Shown here piece by piece: positions 49,726-58,460 of a DNA stretch of 64,000 bases. The stretch is from the NCBI GenBank assembly GCA_031546985.1, contig JAVBJN010000020.1:73544-137543 (forward strand), in the 5' to 3' direction. This DNA is from JAVBJN01 sp031546985. Lineage in GTDB: Bacteria; Bacteroidota; Bacteroidia; Chitinophagales; Chitinophagaceae. Made by a program: the position numbers and the translations under genes. Positions within the stretch are counted from its first letter, which is position 1. Each line of letters starts with the position of its first letter. Under the pieces are notes generated by a model. That model ran no database searches. It saw only the letters and a program-made list of their open reading frames with translations, and had not been told where the DNA came from.

Positions 49726-50078
49726 CCTGTCCCGCCCATGCGGGGCTCAGCAACCGGTAAAAGGGCAGGTGCCTGAGCTTGTCGAAGGCCCAACCCTATC
49801 GAAGTCCCAGTGAGAAGCAGCACTAATCATTTAATCATTGCAACCCGACAAGCTTTGTATCAGCCCTGTCCCGCCCATGCGGGGCTCAGCAACTGGTAAA
49901 AGGGCAGGTGCCTGAGCTTGTCGAAGGCCCAACCCTGTCGAAGTCCCAGTGAGAAGCGGCACTAATCATTTAATCATTGCAACCCGACAAGCTTTGTATC
50001 AGCCCTGTCCCGACCATGCGGGGCTCAGCAACCGGTAAAAGGGCAGGGGCCTGAGCTTGTCGAAGGCCCAACCCTATC
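49726..50078. repeat. Tandem array of 139-bp units (about 2.5 copies)
   Basis: The motif CCTGTCC begins at 49726, 49865 and 50004, giving a 139-base period. Each unit has a CCCGCCCATGCGGGG-like palindrome, GGTAAAAGGGCAGG, CCTGAGCTTGTCGAAGGCCC, AACCCTRTCGAAGTCCCAGT and a CACTAATCATTTAATCATTG stretch. Copies differ at only a few positions. The last copy is cut in the CCAACCCTATC step, where the acyl-CoA-binding protein gene begins; its TAG stop codon (50074-50076, minus strand) lies inside repeat sequence. Confidence 0.9.
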
Positions 50079-50331
50079 CTTTCAACTGCTTTACCAGATC
50101 TACATACTGCTGCATAGCCGCATCTTTGGCTGTGCCTTTTAACCCGCTCCAGGCTTCATATTTGGCCTTTCCTACAAAATCAAAAGGATTAGACGGCGCC
50201 TCGCCGCTTACATCTCCTTCCGAAGCCTGTTTGTACAGCGAATACAGCTGCAGCAGGATTTCGTTAGAGGGTTTGCTGCTTAAGGTTTTGCTTTCTGCAA
50301 CCGCCTGCTCAAATTGTTGTTGTAATTCCAT
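50074..50331 (-). CDS. Acyl-CoA-binding protein
   Basis: The 85-residue four-helix protein binds long-chain acyl-CoA esters. Marks are LQQQFEQAVAESKTLSSKP, LQLYSLYKQASEGDVSGEAP and KYEAWSGLKGTAKDAAMQQY, which include the conserved Tyr-Lys-Gln and Lys-Trp-like ligand positions (here EAWSGLKG). Size is that of the eukaryotic-type ACBP. Its stop codon is provided by the edge of the 139-bp repeat array, so the last residue or two could have been altered by repeat insertion. The gene is divergent from the GNAT-nitrilase gene. Confidence 0.92.
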   Translation of the reverse strand: MELQQQFEQAVAESKTLSSKPSNEILLQLYSLYKQASEGDVSGEAPSNPFDFVGKAKYEAWSGLKGTAKDAAMQQYVDLVKQLKG

Positions 50332-50416
50332 GGCATTGTGTTTGATTAAGTAAATGCAGGCACAATACGCTTTTTATATGTGCCCAATATTCAGTAATTT
50401 AATAAAAACCAACCGA

Positions 50417-51934
50417 ATGGAAACGTCTAATGTAGAAGTACGGAACCTTACGATAGATGACTACAAAGAGCTGAAAGAATCGATGGTAAAAGCCTATGCC
50501 AGTATGGCCGGGCTTAATTGGACGGAAAAAGCGATTGAACGGCTTATTGGCAAATTTCCCGAAGGCCAGATCGTAATCACCATCAACAACAAAGTAGTCG
50601 GTTGCGCTTTCAGCCTGATTGTGAACTATGATAAATTTGGCGACAACCACACTTACCGCGAAATCACCAACAACTTTAAATTTGACACGCACGATCCTAA
50701 CGGTGATGTGTTGTATGGCATAGAAGTCTTCATTCATCCAGATTTCAGGGGTCTGCGGCTGGCCAGGCGATTGTATGAAGCGCGAAAGATGATTTGTGAA
50801 AGGCTTAACCTTAAATCGATTGTAGGTGGCGGACGTATACCCAAATACGCGGAACATGCCAAAGAAATGACACCCCGCCAGTACATCGAAAAAGTAAAAA
50901 GTAAACAAATCTACGACCCTACCCTCACCTTCCAGCTCTCCAACGACTTCCAGGTTAAAAGAATACTCAAAGGGTACCTTCCCGAAGACAACGAATCCAA
51001 AGGTTACGCCACGCTTCTCATTTGGCACAATGCCTATTACGAACCCAAGCAACACCTGCTTATGCGGCGCGATTATGTGCGCATCGGACTGGTACAATGG
51101 CAAATGAGACCTTACAGCAAGATTGAAGACCTGTTGCAGAATATCGAATACTTCGTAGATGCGGTGAGCGATTACCAATCCGATTTCATCCTGTTTCCGG
51201 AGCTGTTTAACGCCCCGCTGATGGGCAACTTTAACCACCTGGAAACCCATGAGGCCATTCGTGAGCTGGCGGCTTATACCGAACCACTCATACAGGCCAT
51301 GTCGAAATTTGCCGTGTCTTACAATGTAAATATCATTGCGGGCAGTATGCCGCTAATGATTGAAGATAAATTATACAATGCGGCTTATTGTGTGCACCGC
51401 AATGGCAGTACCGACCGGGTGCTGAAGGTGCACCCTACTACTTCGGAGATCAACTCCTGGGCTATGACCGGGGGAGACGATATACACATCATCGATACCG
51501 ATGTGGCCAAGATCGGGATGCTGATCTGCTACGATGTAGAATTTCCGGAGCTGTCGCGCCTGCTGGCCGATGAGGGTATGCAGATCTTGTTTGTGCCCTT
51601 CCTCACCGATACCCAAAACGCTTACAACCGGGTGCGGATCTGCGCGCAGGCCAGAGCTGTGGAAAATGAATGTTATGTAGCCATTGCCGGAAATGTGGGC
51701 AACCTGCCTAAAGTAAACAATATGGATCTGCAGTTTGCACAGTCGGCCATCTTTACCCCATCGGACTTTGCTTTTCCGGTCAATGCCATTAAGGCCGAGG
51801 CCACGCCCAATACCGAAACCATTGTAGTCTCCGACCTGGATCTTTCGCTGCTCAATGAGTTGCACCATTATGGCTCTGTACGTAACCTGAAAGACCGCCG
51901 CAAGGACCTGTATGAGTTAAAATGGAAAAAATAA
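50417..51934 (+). CDS. Fused GNAT N-acetyltransferase / carbon-nitrogen hydrolase
   Basis: This 505-residue protein joins a GNAT domain (about 1-200; FIHPDFRGLRLARRLYEARK is the acyl-CoA-binding stretch) to a nitrilase-superfamily domain (about 225-505) with the triad Glu262 (LFPELFN), Lys337 (VLKVHP) and Cys371 (LICYDVEFPE). The joined architecture is known from bacterial genomes but no specific reaction is established that I can name. An amide may be released or transferred between the two sites. ATG at 50417 gives the start METSNVEVRNL; earlier in-frame codons run into low-quality sequence. Two nearby enzymes use acyl-CoA but no link is shown. Confidence 0.9.
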   Translation: METSNVEVRNLTIDDYKELKESMVKAYASMAGLNWTEKAIERLIGKFPEGQIVITINNKVVGCAFSLIVNYDKFGDNHTYREITNNFKFDTHDPNGDVLYGIEVFIHPDFRGLRLARRLYEARKMICERLNLKSIVGGGRIPKYAEHAKEMTPRQYIEKVKSKQIYDPTLTFQLSNDFQVKRILKGYLPEDNESKGYATLLIWHNAYYEPKQHLLMRRDYVRIGLVQWQMRPYSKIEDLLQNIEYFVDAVSDYQSDFILFPELFNAPLMGNFNHLETHEAIRELAAYTEPLIQAMSKFAVSYNVNIIAGSMPLMIEDKLYNAAYCVHRNGSTDRVLKVHPTTSEINSWAMTGGDDIHIIDTDVAKIGMLICYDVEFPELSRLLADEGMQILFVPFLTDTQNAYNRVRICAQARAVENECYVAIAGNVGNLPKVNNMDLQFAQSAIFTPSDFAFPVNAIKAEATPNTETIVVSDLDLSLLNELHHYGSVRNLKDRRKDLYELKWKK

Positions 51935-52239
51935 CACAAAACAGGTCTGATTGGCCGATGGCTGATCGCTGATTTGTACACTTTTGGGAAATATACAACG
52001 CGAGACATTTCCTGCAGATTTATGCAGATAGAAAACCATGCTGAGTTCGCAGATCTGCCGGAGCAGTATCAAGAGGCTGTTCTCCACCCAGACCTGACCC
52101 CGCATGTGCGGGGCGTACCTGGTAGGCCAAAACATCCCATGCCCTTTCACTTTTCACCTTTGACCATTGGCCGGGATTCAAAGCCCACTGCCGCTTTTTA
52201 GAAATTGATGCTTAACTTACCAGCCCAAATGCTGGCGGC
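51935..52239. repeat. Intergenic region with degenerate repeats
   Basis: No gene is seen. A palindrome CCCCGCATGTGCGGGG (52098-52113) with AGACCTG on its left and CCTGGTAGG on its right matches the repeat cores at 9.1, 49.7 and 6.2 kb. 51945-51978 has near-repeats of GCTGAT/GGCTGATCGCTGATT. 52139-52165 has CACTTTTCACCTTTG, like 6418-6460. No clear promoter for the flippase is found. Confidence 0.5.
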
Positions 52240-53688
52240 TTGCGTAAGGACTTTATAAAAAATCTGGCTTTTCTTCTCTTCATCAACATATTGATAAAAC
52301 CAATATGGGTATTTGGTATTGACCGGAAAGTGCAGAACATGGTAGGCCACGAGGTTTACGGCATATATGGTGCCTTGTTTGGCCTCACCTATGTCTACAG
52401 CATACTCACCGACATGGGTATTACCAATTACAACCAGCGCAGCATCGCCTCCGACCCCGACAAGCTAAAGGCTTACCTGCCCAATATACTGGTGGCCAAA
52501 ACCATGATGTCGCTGGTGTACTTCGGGGTTATAACTGCCGCAGGCTGGATTACCGGCTATCGTGGCCCAGTTATAGAACTCATGCTCTGGATGGGATTGC
52601 TACAAATGCTCACCACCTTTACCCAATATTTGCGCAGTAATATATCCGGTCTCCAGCTCTTTCGCACCGATAGCTGGTTATCGGCCACCGATAAACTGAT
52701 TGTAATTGGCATCTGCGGTACACTACTGTATACCAATATCACCCAGCATCATTTTGAGATCAAATGGTTCGTCTGGAGCCAGATACTGGCTTATTCGGTT
52801 ACCGCGCTTATTTCCTTCATCATCATCCGTGGCAAAATCACTTTTACCTTCAGCCACCTGCACCTGGGCAAAGTATGGACGATTGTAAAAGAAAGTCTAC
52901 CCTATGCACTTGCCATACTGCTCATGAGTTTTTATACCCGAATGGATGTTTTTCTACTGGAACGCTTTGCACCTGGTAACAGTGCAGAGCAGGCAGGGAT
53001 CTACGCTTCGGCATACAGGCTGGTAGATATTTGTTCCATGCCAGGCCTTATGATTGCTGGTATTCTTATACCATTGTATGCCAGGTTATTGGCCGAAGAC
53101 AAACCCATCCGGGAAATGGTTACCCTCAGTACCAACCTTTTAATGCCGGTGTCCCTGTCTATAGTAGCATTCAGTGTAATGCACCGGTATGGTATCATGA
53201 ATTTTCTGAGTGAGCACAATAATGCCCAGTCTTACCTCGTTTTTGCCATCGTTATAGGTTGTGTACCTGCCTTATCGCTTATGTACCTGTATTCTTCCAT
53301 ACTGGGAGCTAATGGCCAGCTCAAACCGCTTATTCACATTGCCATTATTGGTGTGTTGGTCTATTTGGCAGGCGCATCGGTATTGATACCTGCTTTTGGA
53401 GCAACCGGTGCAGCCATTAACGCAGTTACTGCACAAACAATTGTAGGTATTAGTTATACTTTTATCACGGCGAGAAAACATCATTTACCATTCAGACCTT
53501 TATGGATAGGTAATTATATATTATTTTTTATTGAAATGGTATTACTAAACGGAATATTGCACTATATCGGATGCCACTGGTTGGTAAGTGCAGCTATTAA
53601 CGTTCCGGTATTTGCATCTTTGGTCGTTATACACCGGCTCACCACCATTCCTCAAATAAAATCTTTTTTTCAACTTTCAAAGAAGTAA
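52240..53688 (+). CDS. Oligosaccharide flippase (polysaccharide biosynthesis protein)
   Basis: The 482-residue integral membrane protein has about 12-14 hydrophobic segments and the MOP-superfamily pattern. Its N-terminus, MRKDFIKNLAFLLFINILIK with TTG start at 52240, matches Bacteroidota flippases that begin this way; no ATG gives that N-terminus. GHEVYGIYGALFGLTYVYS and a conserved AEQAGIYASAYRLVDI segment are typical. It is the first gene of a three-gene polysaccharide assembly set on the plus strand (flippase, chain-length protein, ligase/polymerase). It should move lipid-linked repeats across the inner membrane. Confidence 0.9.
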   Translation: MRKDFIKNLAFLLFINILIKPIWVFGIDRKVQNMVGHEVYGIYGALFGLTYVYSILTDMGITNYNQRSIASDPDKLKAYLPNILVAKTMMSLVYFGVITAAGWITGYRGPVIELMLWMGLLQMLTTFTQYLRSNISGLQLFRTDSWLSATDKLIVIGICGTLLYTNITQHHFEIKWFVWSQILAYSVTALISFIIIRGKITFTFSHLHLGKVWTIVKESLPYALAILLMSFYTRMDVFLLERFAPGNSAEQAGIYASAYRLVDICSMPGLMIAGILIPLYARLLAEDKPIREMVTLSTNLLMPVSLSIVAFSVMHRYGIMNFLSEHNNAQSYLVFAIVIGCVPALSLMYLYSSILGANGQLKPLIHIAIIGVLVYLAGASVLIPAFGATGAAINAVTAQTIVGISYTFITARKHHLPFRPLWIGNYILFFIEMVLLNGILHYIGCHWLVSAAINVPVFASLVVIHRLTTIPQIKSFFQLSKK

Positions 53689-53723
53689 GGTAACCCCTAT
53701 TTTTGAGCCTCAAATTTTCGTTC

Positions 53724-54701
53724 ATGCAACAATTTCGTTTTGACCTGGTAGATACGCTAAGGATTCTGTATCAACGCAGGAAGTTTTTACTGATCATCAG
53801 CATAGCAGCGGGTATCATAAGTGCCGGCGCATCGCTGTTGCTGAAAAATGAATTCCGCTCCAGGGCTGTATTCTTTCCCGCCAATGCGCTGATGAACGAG
53901 CGTATTAATATGTTCACCAAAGACAACCTGCAATACATTGAGTATTTCGGGGATGAGCATGATGTAGACCGTGTGTACGCCATCGGTAATTCCGTTCCGC
54001 TTAAAATGTACCTGTTTGAGAAGTTTAAATTGGGGCAGCACTATAAACTGGACTCTACCGACAAAAAATACATGGAAAAACTGTTCAAGACTTTTGGCGG
54101 TTACTACCAACTCAAGAAAACCGATCTGGATAATATAGAGCTGACTGTGGTAGATCAGGAACCTCAAATGGCTGCCGACGTTGCCAATGCAGCGATGATG
54201 AAGATCGAAGAAATCTACAAAGGCTTTATGGACGATACCCGCCGGCACATTATGCTGGCACTGCAAAACAAAATGCACGTAAAAGATTCATCCATCGCCA
54301 GCCTGACCGACTCTCTGGTAAGCCTGCGCGACCATTACGGCATTTATGACCTGATATCTCCGGGCCGCAAAAACCTGATCGCAGGCGCTATACGCCCCAA
54401 TGGTAAAGCAGACTTTGCAAGAGGGTTGGAAACCATCCAGATCGTAGAGGAAATGAAAGACCGCATGGTTTCGGATAAGGCCGAGTACCAAAGCCTGTAC
54501 GACCAGTTTAGAACCACTACAGATGAAAACCTGAAACTGCTGCACATTCTCGAATGGGCTGGCCCCAGCGGAGAAAAAGCATGGCCATTCCGCAGCATTA
54601 TTGTGCTTACGGCCGTGCTGGGTACCTTCATCGTAAGCTGTATCCTCATCTTACTGGTTTCCTACTTCAAACAACTGGCACCATCCATTACCAAAGACTA
54701 G
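53724..54701 (+). CDS. Wzz-like polysaccharide chain-length determinant
   Basis: The 325-residue protein has a cytoplasmic N-terminus (MQQFRFDLVDTLRILYQRRK), a first transmembrane segment at about 22-45, a large helical coiled extracytoplasmic region, and a second transmembrane segment near 288-312 (IIVLTAVLGTFIVSCILILL), the Wzz/PCP topology. It sets polysaccharide chain length together with a polymerase. ATG at 53724 is preferred to a TTG at 53703. It follows the flippase by 35 bases and is one base before the next gene, so they form an operon. Confidence 0.88.
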   Translation: MQQFRFDLVDTLRILYQRRKFLLIISIAAGIISAGASLLLKNEFRSRAVFFPANALMNERINMFTKDNLQYIEYFGDEHDVDRVYAIGNSVPLKMYLFEKFKLGQHYKLDSTDKKYMEKLFKTFGGYYQLKKTDLDNIELTVVDQEPQMAADVANAAMMKIEEIYKGFMDDTRRHIMLALQNKMHVKDSSIASLTDSLVSLRDHYGIYDLISPGRKNLIAGAIRPNGKADFARGLETIQIVEEMKDRMVSDKAEYQSLYDQFRTTTDENLKLLHILEWAGPSGEKAWPFRSIIVLTAVLGTFIVSCILILLVSYFKQLAPSITKD

Positions 54702-54702
54702 C

Positions 54703-56157
54703 ATGAACATACTCGCAAACATCAGGGAAGAGAAAATACTGTGGGGACTGGGCATTTTTACACTGGCCTGCCTGGCCGCTGGCATAGTGCTGGAGCAACC
54801 TTTGTTCTGCATCCTGCCTGTGGGCCTCGCTGTAGCAGGTCTTACAGTGGCCAATTTCCGCATCGTGTTCTTTTTGCTGATGTTTAGCTTACCTTTTTCC
54901 GTAGAAGTATATTTCAACAATGGATTAGGTACCAACTTTCCTGATGAGCCGCTCATGTGGCTGCTGGCGGGAACTTTCACTTTGTTCTTTTGCGCCAATC
55001 CAAAGGTTTTACCACAACAGTTTTTCCGCAATCCCATTATTTTCGCGGTAGCGCTTACGCTGCTCTGGATTCCAATTGCGGTTATCTATTCAGAAAGCGT
55101 AGTGGTATCTCTCAAATATATGCTGGCCAAAGGCTGGTACATTACCGTGTTTCTGCTTATGGCTTTCCTGGTGTTTCAGAACAAGAAAAACATCGTCACC
55201 ACCTTCCGCTGCATCTTTTTTCCGCTGGTTGCTTGTGTGATTATCGTATTGTTCCGCCATTACCGCCTCAATTTCAGTTTCGAAGAAGTACATGCGTCGG
55301 TATCGCCCATCTTCAGAAACCACGTAACCTACTCCGCCCTGCTGAGCATGTTTATCCCGTTTTCTATTGGTGCAGCATTTTTAACCAAGCGTTTCAGCCT
55401 GGTTAATATCCTGCTCTGGGCGGCCAATATCATTCTTATAGCAGGGGTGTATTTTTCTTACTCCCGTGGGGCGTGGATGGCACTGTTCTTTGGCGTGGGT
55501 ATTTGGGGACTGGTTAAGATCCGTAAAGTGCAATGGGGTATGCTGCTGGGCTACCTGGTTATCATTGCAGGCTTTGCCTTCATGATCCACAACAGTAAGT
55601 TCATGAGCTTTAGGCCCAACCACGATAAAACGGTGATGCACGATAACCTGCTCGATCACATGATTGCCACCTTCCAGGGCAAGGACATTTCTTCTATGGA
55701 AAGGGTGCACCGCTGGATTGCAGCAGTACGTATGAGCCAGGACAGGCCGGTTACCGGCGTTGGCCCCAATAATTTCTACGAGTATTACAAACCTTATACG
55801 GTTACTGCTTTTAAAACCTGGGTAAGCCGCAATGAAGAGCGCTCTACCACGCACAACTATTTTCTGCTCATGCTTACAGAACAGGGCTTTCCGGCTATGA
55901 TACTGTATGGTTTGCTGGTGTTTGTAATCTTCTACCAGGGGCAGCGCATTTACCACCAGACAGAAGACCGTTTTTACCGCACGGTAGTTATCTCTACCCT
56001 CATCATGTTCGGCGCTTCATTCGTGAACAACTTCCTGAGTGAGCTGATTGAGTCTGATAAAATAGGTTCCCTTTTCTACATGGGCATTGCCCTGCTGGTA
56101 GCCATCGATATCCGCAATAAAAAATTAAAAGCAGGCGAACCTGTACCTGAAGATTAA
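54703..56157 (+). CDS. O-antigen ligase/polymerase (Wzy/WaaL-like)
   Basis: The 484-residue protein has about 10-12 transmembrane segments and the Wzy_C region near residues 230-260 (YFSYSRGAWMALFFGVGIWG), followed by a long periplasmic loop holding MERVHRWIAAVRMSQDRPVTGVGPNNF. Either a ligase attaching chains to a carrier or a polymerase joining repeats would fit. The gene starts one base after the Wzz-like stop. Its end overlaps the stop of the convergent ABC permease by four bases (TTAA at 56154-56157). Confidence 0.88.
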   Translation: MNILANIREEKILWGLGIFTLACLAAGIVLEQPLFCILPVGLAVAGLTVANFRIVFFLLMFSLPFSVEVYFNNGLGTNFPDEPLMWLLAGTFTLFFCANPKVLPQQFFRNPIIFAVALTLLWIPIAVIYSESVVVSLKYMLAKGWYITVFLLMAFLVFQNKKNIVTTFRCIFFPLVACVIIVLFRHYRLNFSFEEVHASVSPIFRNHVTYSALLSMFIPFSIGAAFLTKRFSLVNILLWAANIILIAGVYFSYSRGAWMALFFGVGIWGLVKIRKVQWGMLLGYLVIIAGFAFMIHNSKFMSFRPNHDKTVMHDNLLDHMIATFQGKDISSMERVHRWIAAVRMSQDRPVTGVGPNNFYEYYKPYTVTAFKTWVSRNEERSTTHNYFLLMLTEQGFPAMILYGLLVFVIFYQGQRIYHQTEDRFYRTVVISTLIMFGASFVNNFLSELIESDKIGSLFYMGIALLVAIDIRNKKLKAGEPVPED

Positions 56158-57275
56158 CTAACCTGGCGCACATCTACCGCATCTCGCAGGCCATTGGCCA
56201 GCAGGTTAAAAGCCAGTACCATGAGCATAATAGCCAGCCCGGGAATTAAAGCCAGCATAGGGTTGTCGGTAATAATAAAATTGTAATTCTCCTTAATCAT
56301 AAGCCCCCACGAAGCCTGGGGCGGTTGTACGCCGATACCCAAAAAGCTCAAACCCGCCTCAATAAGAATGGCTACGGCAAAGTTCGATGCTGCCAATACC
56401 AATACCGGCCCTATAATATTGGGCATAATATGCCGGAAAATAATGCGCATATGATTGTAGCCCAAAGCCCTGGCCGCATCTACATACCCCAGCTCCTTAA
56501 TGCTCATAACCTGCCCGCGGATAAGCCTTGCCGGCCCTACCCACATCGTTAAACCTACGGCAATAAATATCTGCCAGAAACCTTTACCCAATGCGATGGT
56601 AATGGCAAAAACCAACAGTAAAGTAGGAATAGCCCAAATGGTATTGATGAGCCACATGATAACCTTATCGGGCCAACCTCCGAAATAACCGGATATAGCA
56701 CCAAACAGGATACCAATGGTAAGCGAAATAAGCACCGCAATGATACCCACCGAAAGACTAATGCGGGTGCCCAGCAATAAACGGCTCAGCATATCGCGTC
56801 CATACTTATCGGTACCCATTACAAAGATTTTCTTTGCTATACGCTCTGCTGCAATGTATTGTTGCAGGTTGCCTATGCCCGATGCATTGCGCACCACTTC
56901 CGACAAGGGCATTTTCTGCTCATCGCTGGTGGTTTCGTCCAGGAAATGCTGGATAATGAGGGTATCTCCGGCAACGGAATAACCTGTAATGGGGATATAG
57001 GAGAATTGATCGGGCCGCCCGTCGAACCAGCCTTTTAACCATGAAACTGGCTGCTGGCGCGGTTTGTCTATTTTCAGAAACGTCATAGAAAAACCCGGCT
57101 TACGCGCGCTGATCTCCAGCATCATGCGGTTGGCATTAGGCGTAGCATCTGGCATTACCATATAACAGCCTATAGCCACCAATACAGACAACACGATAAA
57201 CCAGGCGCCCAGCATAGCCGGGCGGTTTCGTTTAAGGCGTTTCCAGGTTTTATAACTGAACGATTCTTTATTCAT
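56154..57275 (-). CDS. ABC transporter permease (DppC/OppC-like)
   Basis: The 373-residue inner-membrane subunit of a peptide/nickel-type ABC importer has an N-terminal helix and a periplasmic insert of about 110 residues (MPDATPNANRMML ... LPLSEVVRN-like), then five more helices. The EAA-type coupling motif is in ARALGYNHMRIIFRHIMPNI, and the family's GAISGYFGGWPDK and AGLSFLGIGVQPPQASWG stretches are present. No partner permease, ATPase or binding protein is in the window, so the substrate is unknown. ATG at 57275 gives the normal N-terminus; an earlier ATG at 57302 adds nine residues. Confidence 0.92.
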   Translation of the reverse strand: MNKESFSYKTWKRLKRNRPAMLGAWFIVLSVLVAIGCYMVMPDATPNANRMMLEISARKPGFSMTFLKIDKPRQQPVSWLKGWFDGRPDQFSYIPITGYSVAGDTLIIQHFLDETTSDEQKMPLSEVVRNASGIGNLQQYIAAERIAKKIFVMGTDKYGRDMLSRLLLGTRISLSVGIIAVLISLTIGILFGAISGYFGGWPDKVIMWLINTIWAIPTLLLVFAITIALGKGFWQIFIAVGLTMWVGPARLIRGQVMSIKELGYVDAARALGYNHMRIIFRHIMPNIIGPVLVLAASNFAVAILIEAGLSFLGIGVQPPQASWGLMIKENYNFIITDNPMLALIPGLAIMLMVLAFNLLANGLRDAVDVRQVS

Positions 57276-57403
57276 AAGTAATGCGCTGGCATGGCGCTGC
57301 AACGGTAAAGATAATATTTGGATCTGCAGGGCGCCACAACGCAGTTGTTACAAACCCCACCCCCACAGAAAAGATCAGAGATCCCACTTCGTCACATCAG
57401 CGA

Positions 57404-58003
57404 TCAAACGTCGTCCTTGCATTTCCACAAATGCAGGCAGGCGTAGCTGCGGTAGGGTTTCCATTTATCCGACAACGTACGCATCTTTTCACGAAACACT
57501 TTTTTTTCCTGCATATCCAACCCAAAAACATTGGCCATGCTTACCTGTATGCCATAGTCGTCTAATGCAAACACATCTTCGCGCCCCAGCGAAAAAATGA
57601 GCAGCATCTCTACCGTCCAGCGGCCTACCCCTTTAATTTGTGTCAGGTACGCAACAATCTCATCGTCGCTCATGGCATCCAGCTTCTTGGCGGTCAGCTT
57701 CTCGTCGATGGCAAACCGGGCTATGTTTTTTACATACTGCACTTTGGCATTAGACAATCCAATGCCACGCAGCACTTCATCTGGTAGCTCAAGAATTTTA
57801 GCCGGCGTAGGTTTACCCTTGCCAAACAGGGCTATAAACCTGCTGTAAATGGTGGCCGCTACTTTTACCGACAATTGCTGCGACATAATAGAACCGATCA
57901 GCTCCAGCACAATATCTTTCCTGGCCGATAGCGTTATGGGCTCATGCGCTGCTATCGCTTTTTTCAGCCGTTTATCTTTGTGCAGGTGTTGCAGGTATTC
58001 CAT
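57404..58003 (-). CDS. AlkA-like DNA-3-methyladenine glycosylase
   Basis: The 199-residue HhH-GPD glycosylase removes alkylated bases. The N-terminal helical part has LIGSIMSQQLSVKVAATIY, the helix-hairpin-helix is IKGVGRWTVEML, and the catalytic Asp is in FALDDYG, where the family usually has DxxDDxG. It is shorter than E. coli AlkA and lacks the N-terminal TBP-like domain, as in the Mag/AlkA-2 type. It lies five bases after the carboxymuconolactone decarboxylase gene and shares its transcript. Confidence 0.92.
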   Translation of the reverse strand: MEYLQHLHKDKRLKKAIAAHEPITLSARKDIVLELIGSIMSQQLSVKVAATIYSRFIALFGKGKPTPAKILELPDEVLRGIGLSNAKVQYVKNIARFAIDEKLTAKKLDAMSDDEIVAYLTQIKGVGRWTVEMLLIFSLGREDVFALDDYGIQVSMANVFGLDMQEKKVFREKMRTLSDKWKPYRSYACLHLWKCKDDV

Positions 58004-58008
58004 AGCCG

Positions 58009-58359
58009 TTATTTAGCGGTTGCCAGTAGTTCTTCCCAATACTCTGCCGCACGGCGGGTATGTGGTATTACTATGGTACCGCCCACAATATTAGCCACAG
58101 CAAATATTTCATACATCTCTTCGGTATTAATCCCTTCTTCGAAACACTTACCCAGGTGGTACTTAATGCAATCGTCGCAACGCAATACCATGCTCGCTAC
58201 CAGTCCCAGCATTTCTTTGGTCTTAACAGGGAGGGCACCCGCTGCATAGGTATTGGTATCGAGGTTAAACAACCTGCCTATTACTTTGTTTTTCTTTTCG
58301 AGAATAACCTCGTTCATCTTTTCGCGGTACTCGTTAAATTCTTTTATCTGGCTCGACAT
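58009..58359 (-). CDS. Carboxymuconolactone decarboxylase/AhpD-like protein
   Basis: This 116-residue helical protein has the AhpD-like motif ALRCDDCIKYHLGKCFE form (here VLRCDDCIKYHLGKC), with the CxxC and the following His used in peroxide or thiol chemistry, and EEMYEIFAVANIVGGTIVIPH. The CxxC marks the AhpD-like branch, rather than a true decarboxylase. It is first gene of a pair with the AlkA-like glycosylase, which may point to a shared stress-response promoter, though no such operator was seen. Confidence 0.9.
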   Translation of the reverse strand: MSSQIKEFNEYREKMNEVILEKKNKVIGRLFNLDTNTYAAGALPVKTKEMLGLVASMVLRCDDCIKYHLGKCFEEGINTEEMYEIFAVANIVGGTIVIPHTRRAAEYWEELLATAK

Positions 58360-58460
58360 TTTGTGATGGTTTAGAAAACTAAATTAAGTTATTCGATACA
58401 CATGCCACAGCCACAAACGTTTGCCGGAGAAACAATATCTTTATTGCAGAAGTCCTAACC

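Noticed and set aside
49726..50078. CRISPR or phage attachment repeat
   Set aside because: Entire 139-base units are nearly identical without unique spacers, and there is no integrase nearby.
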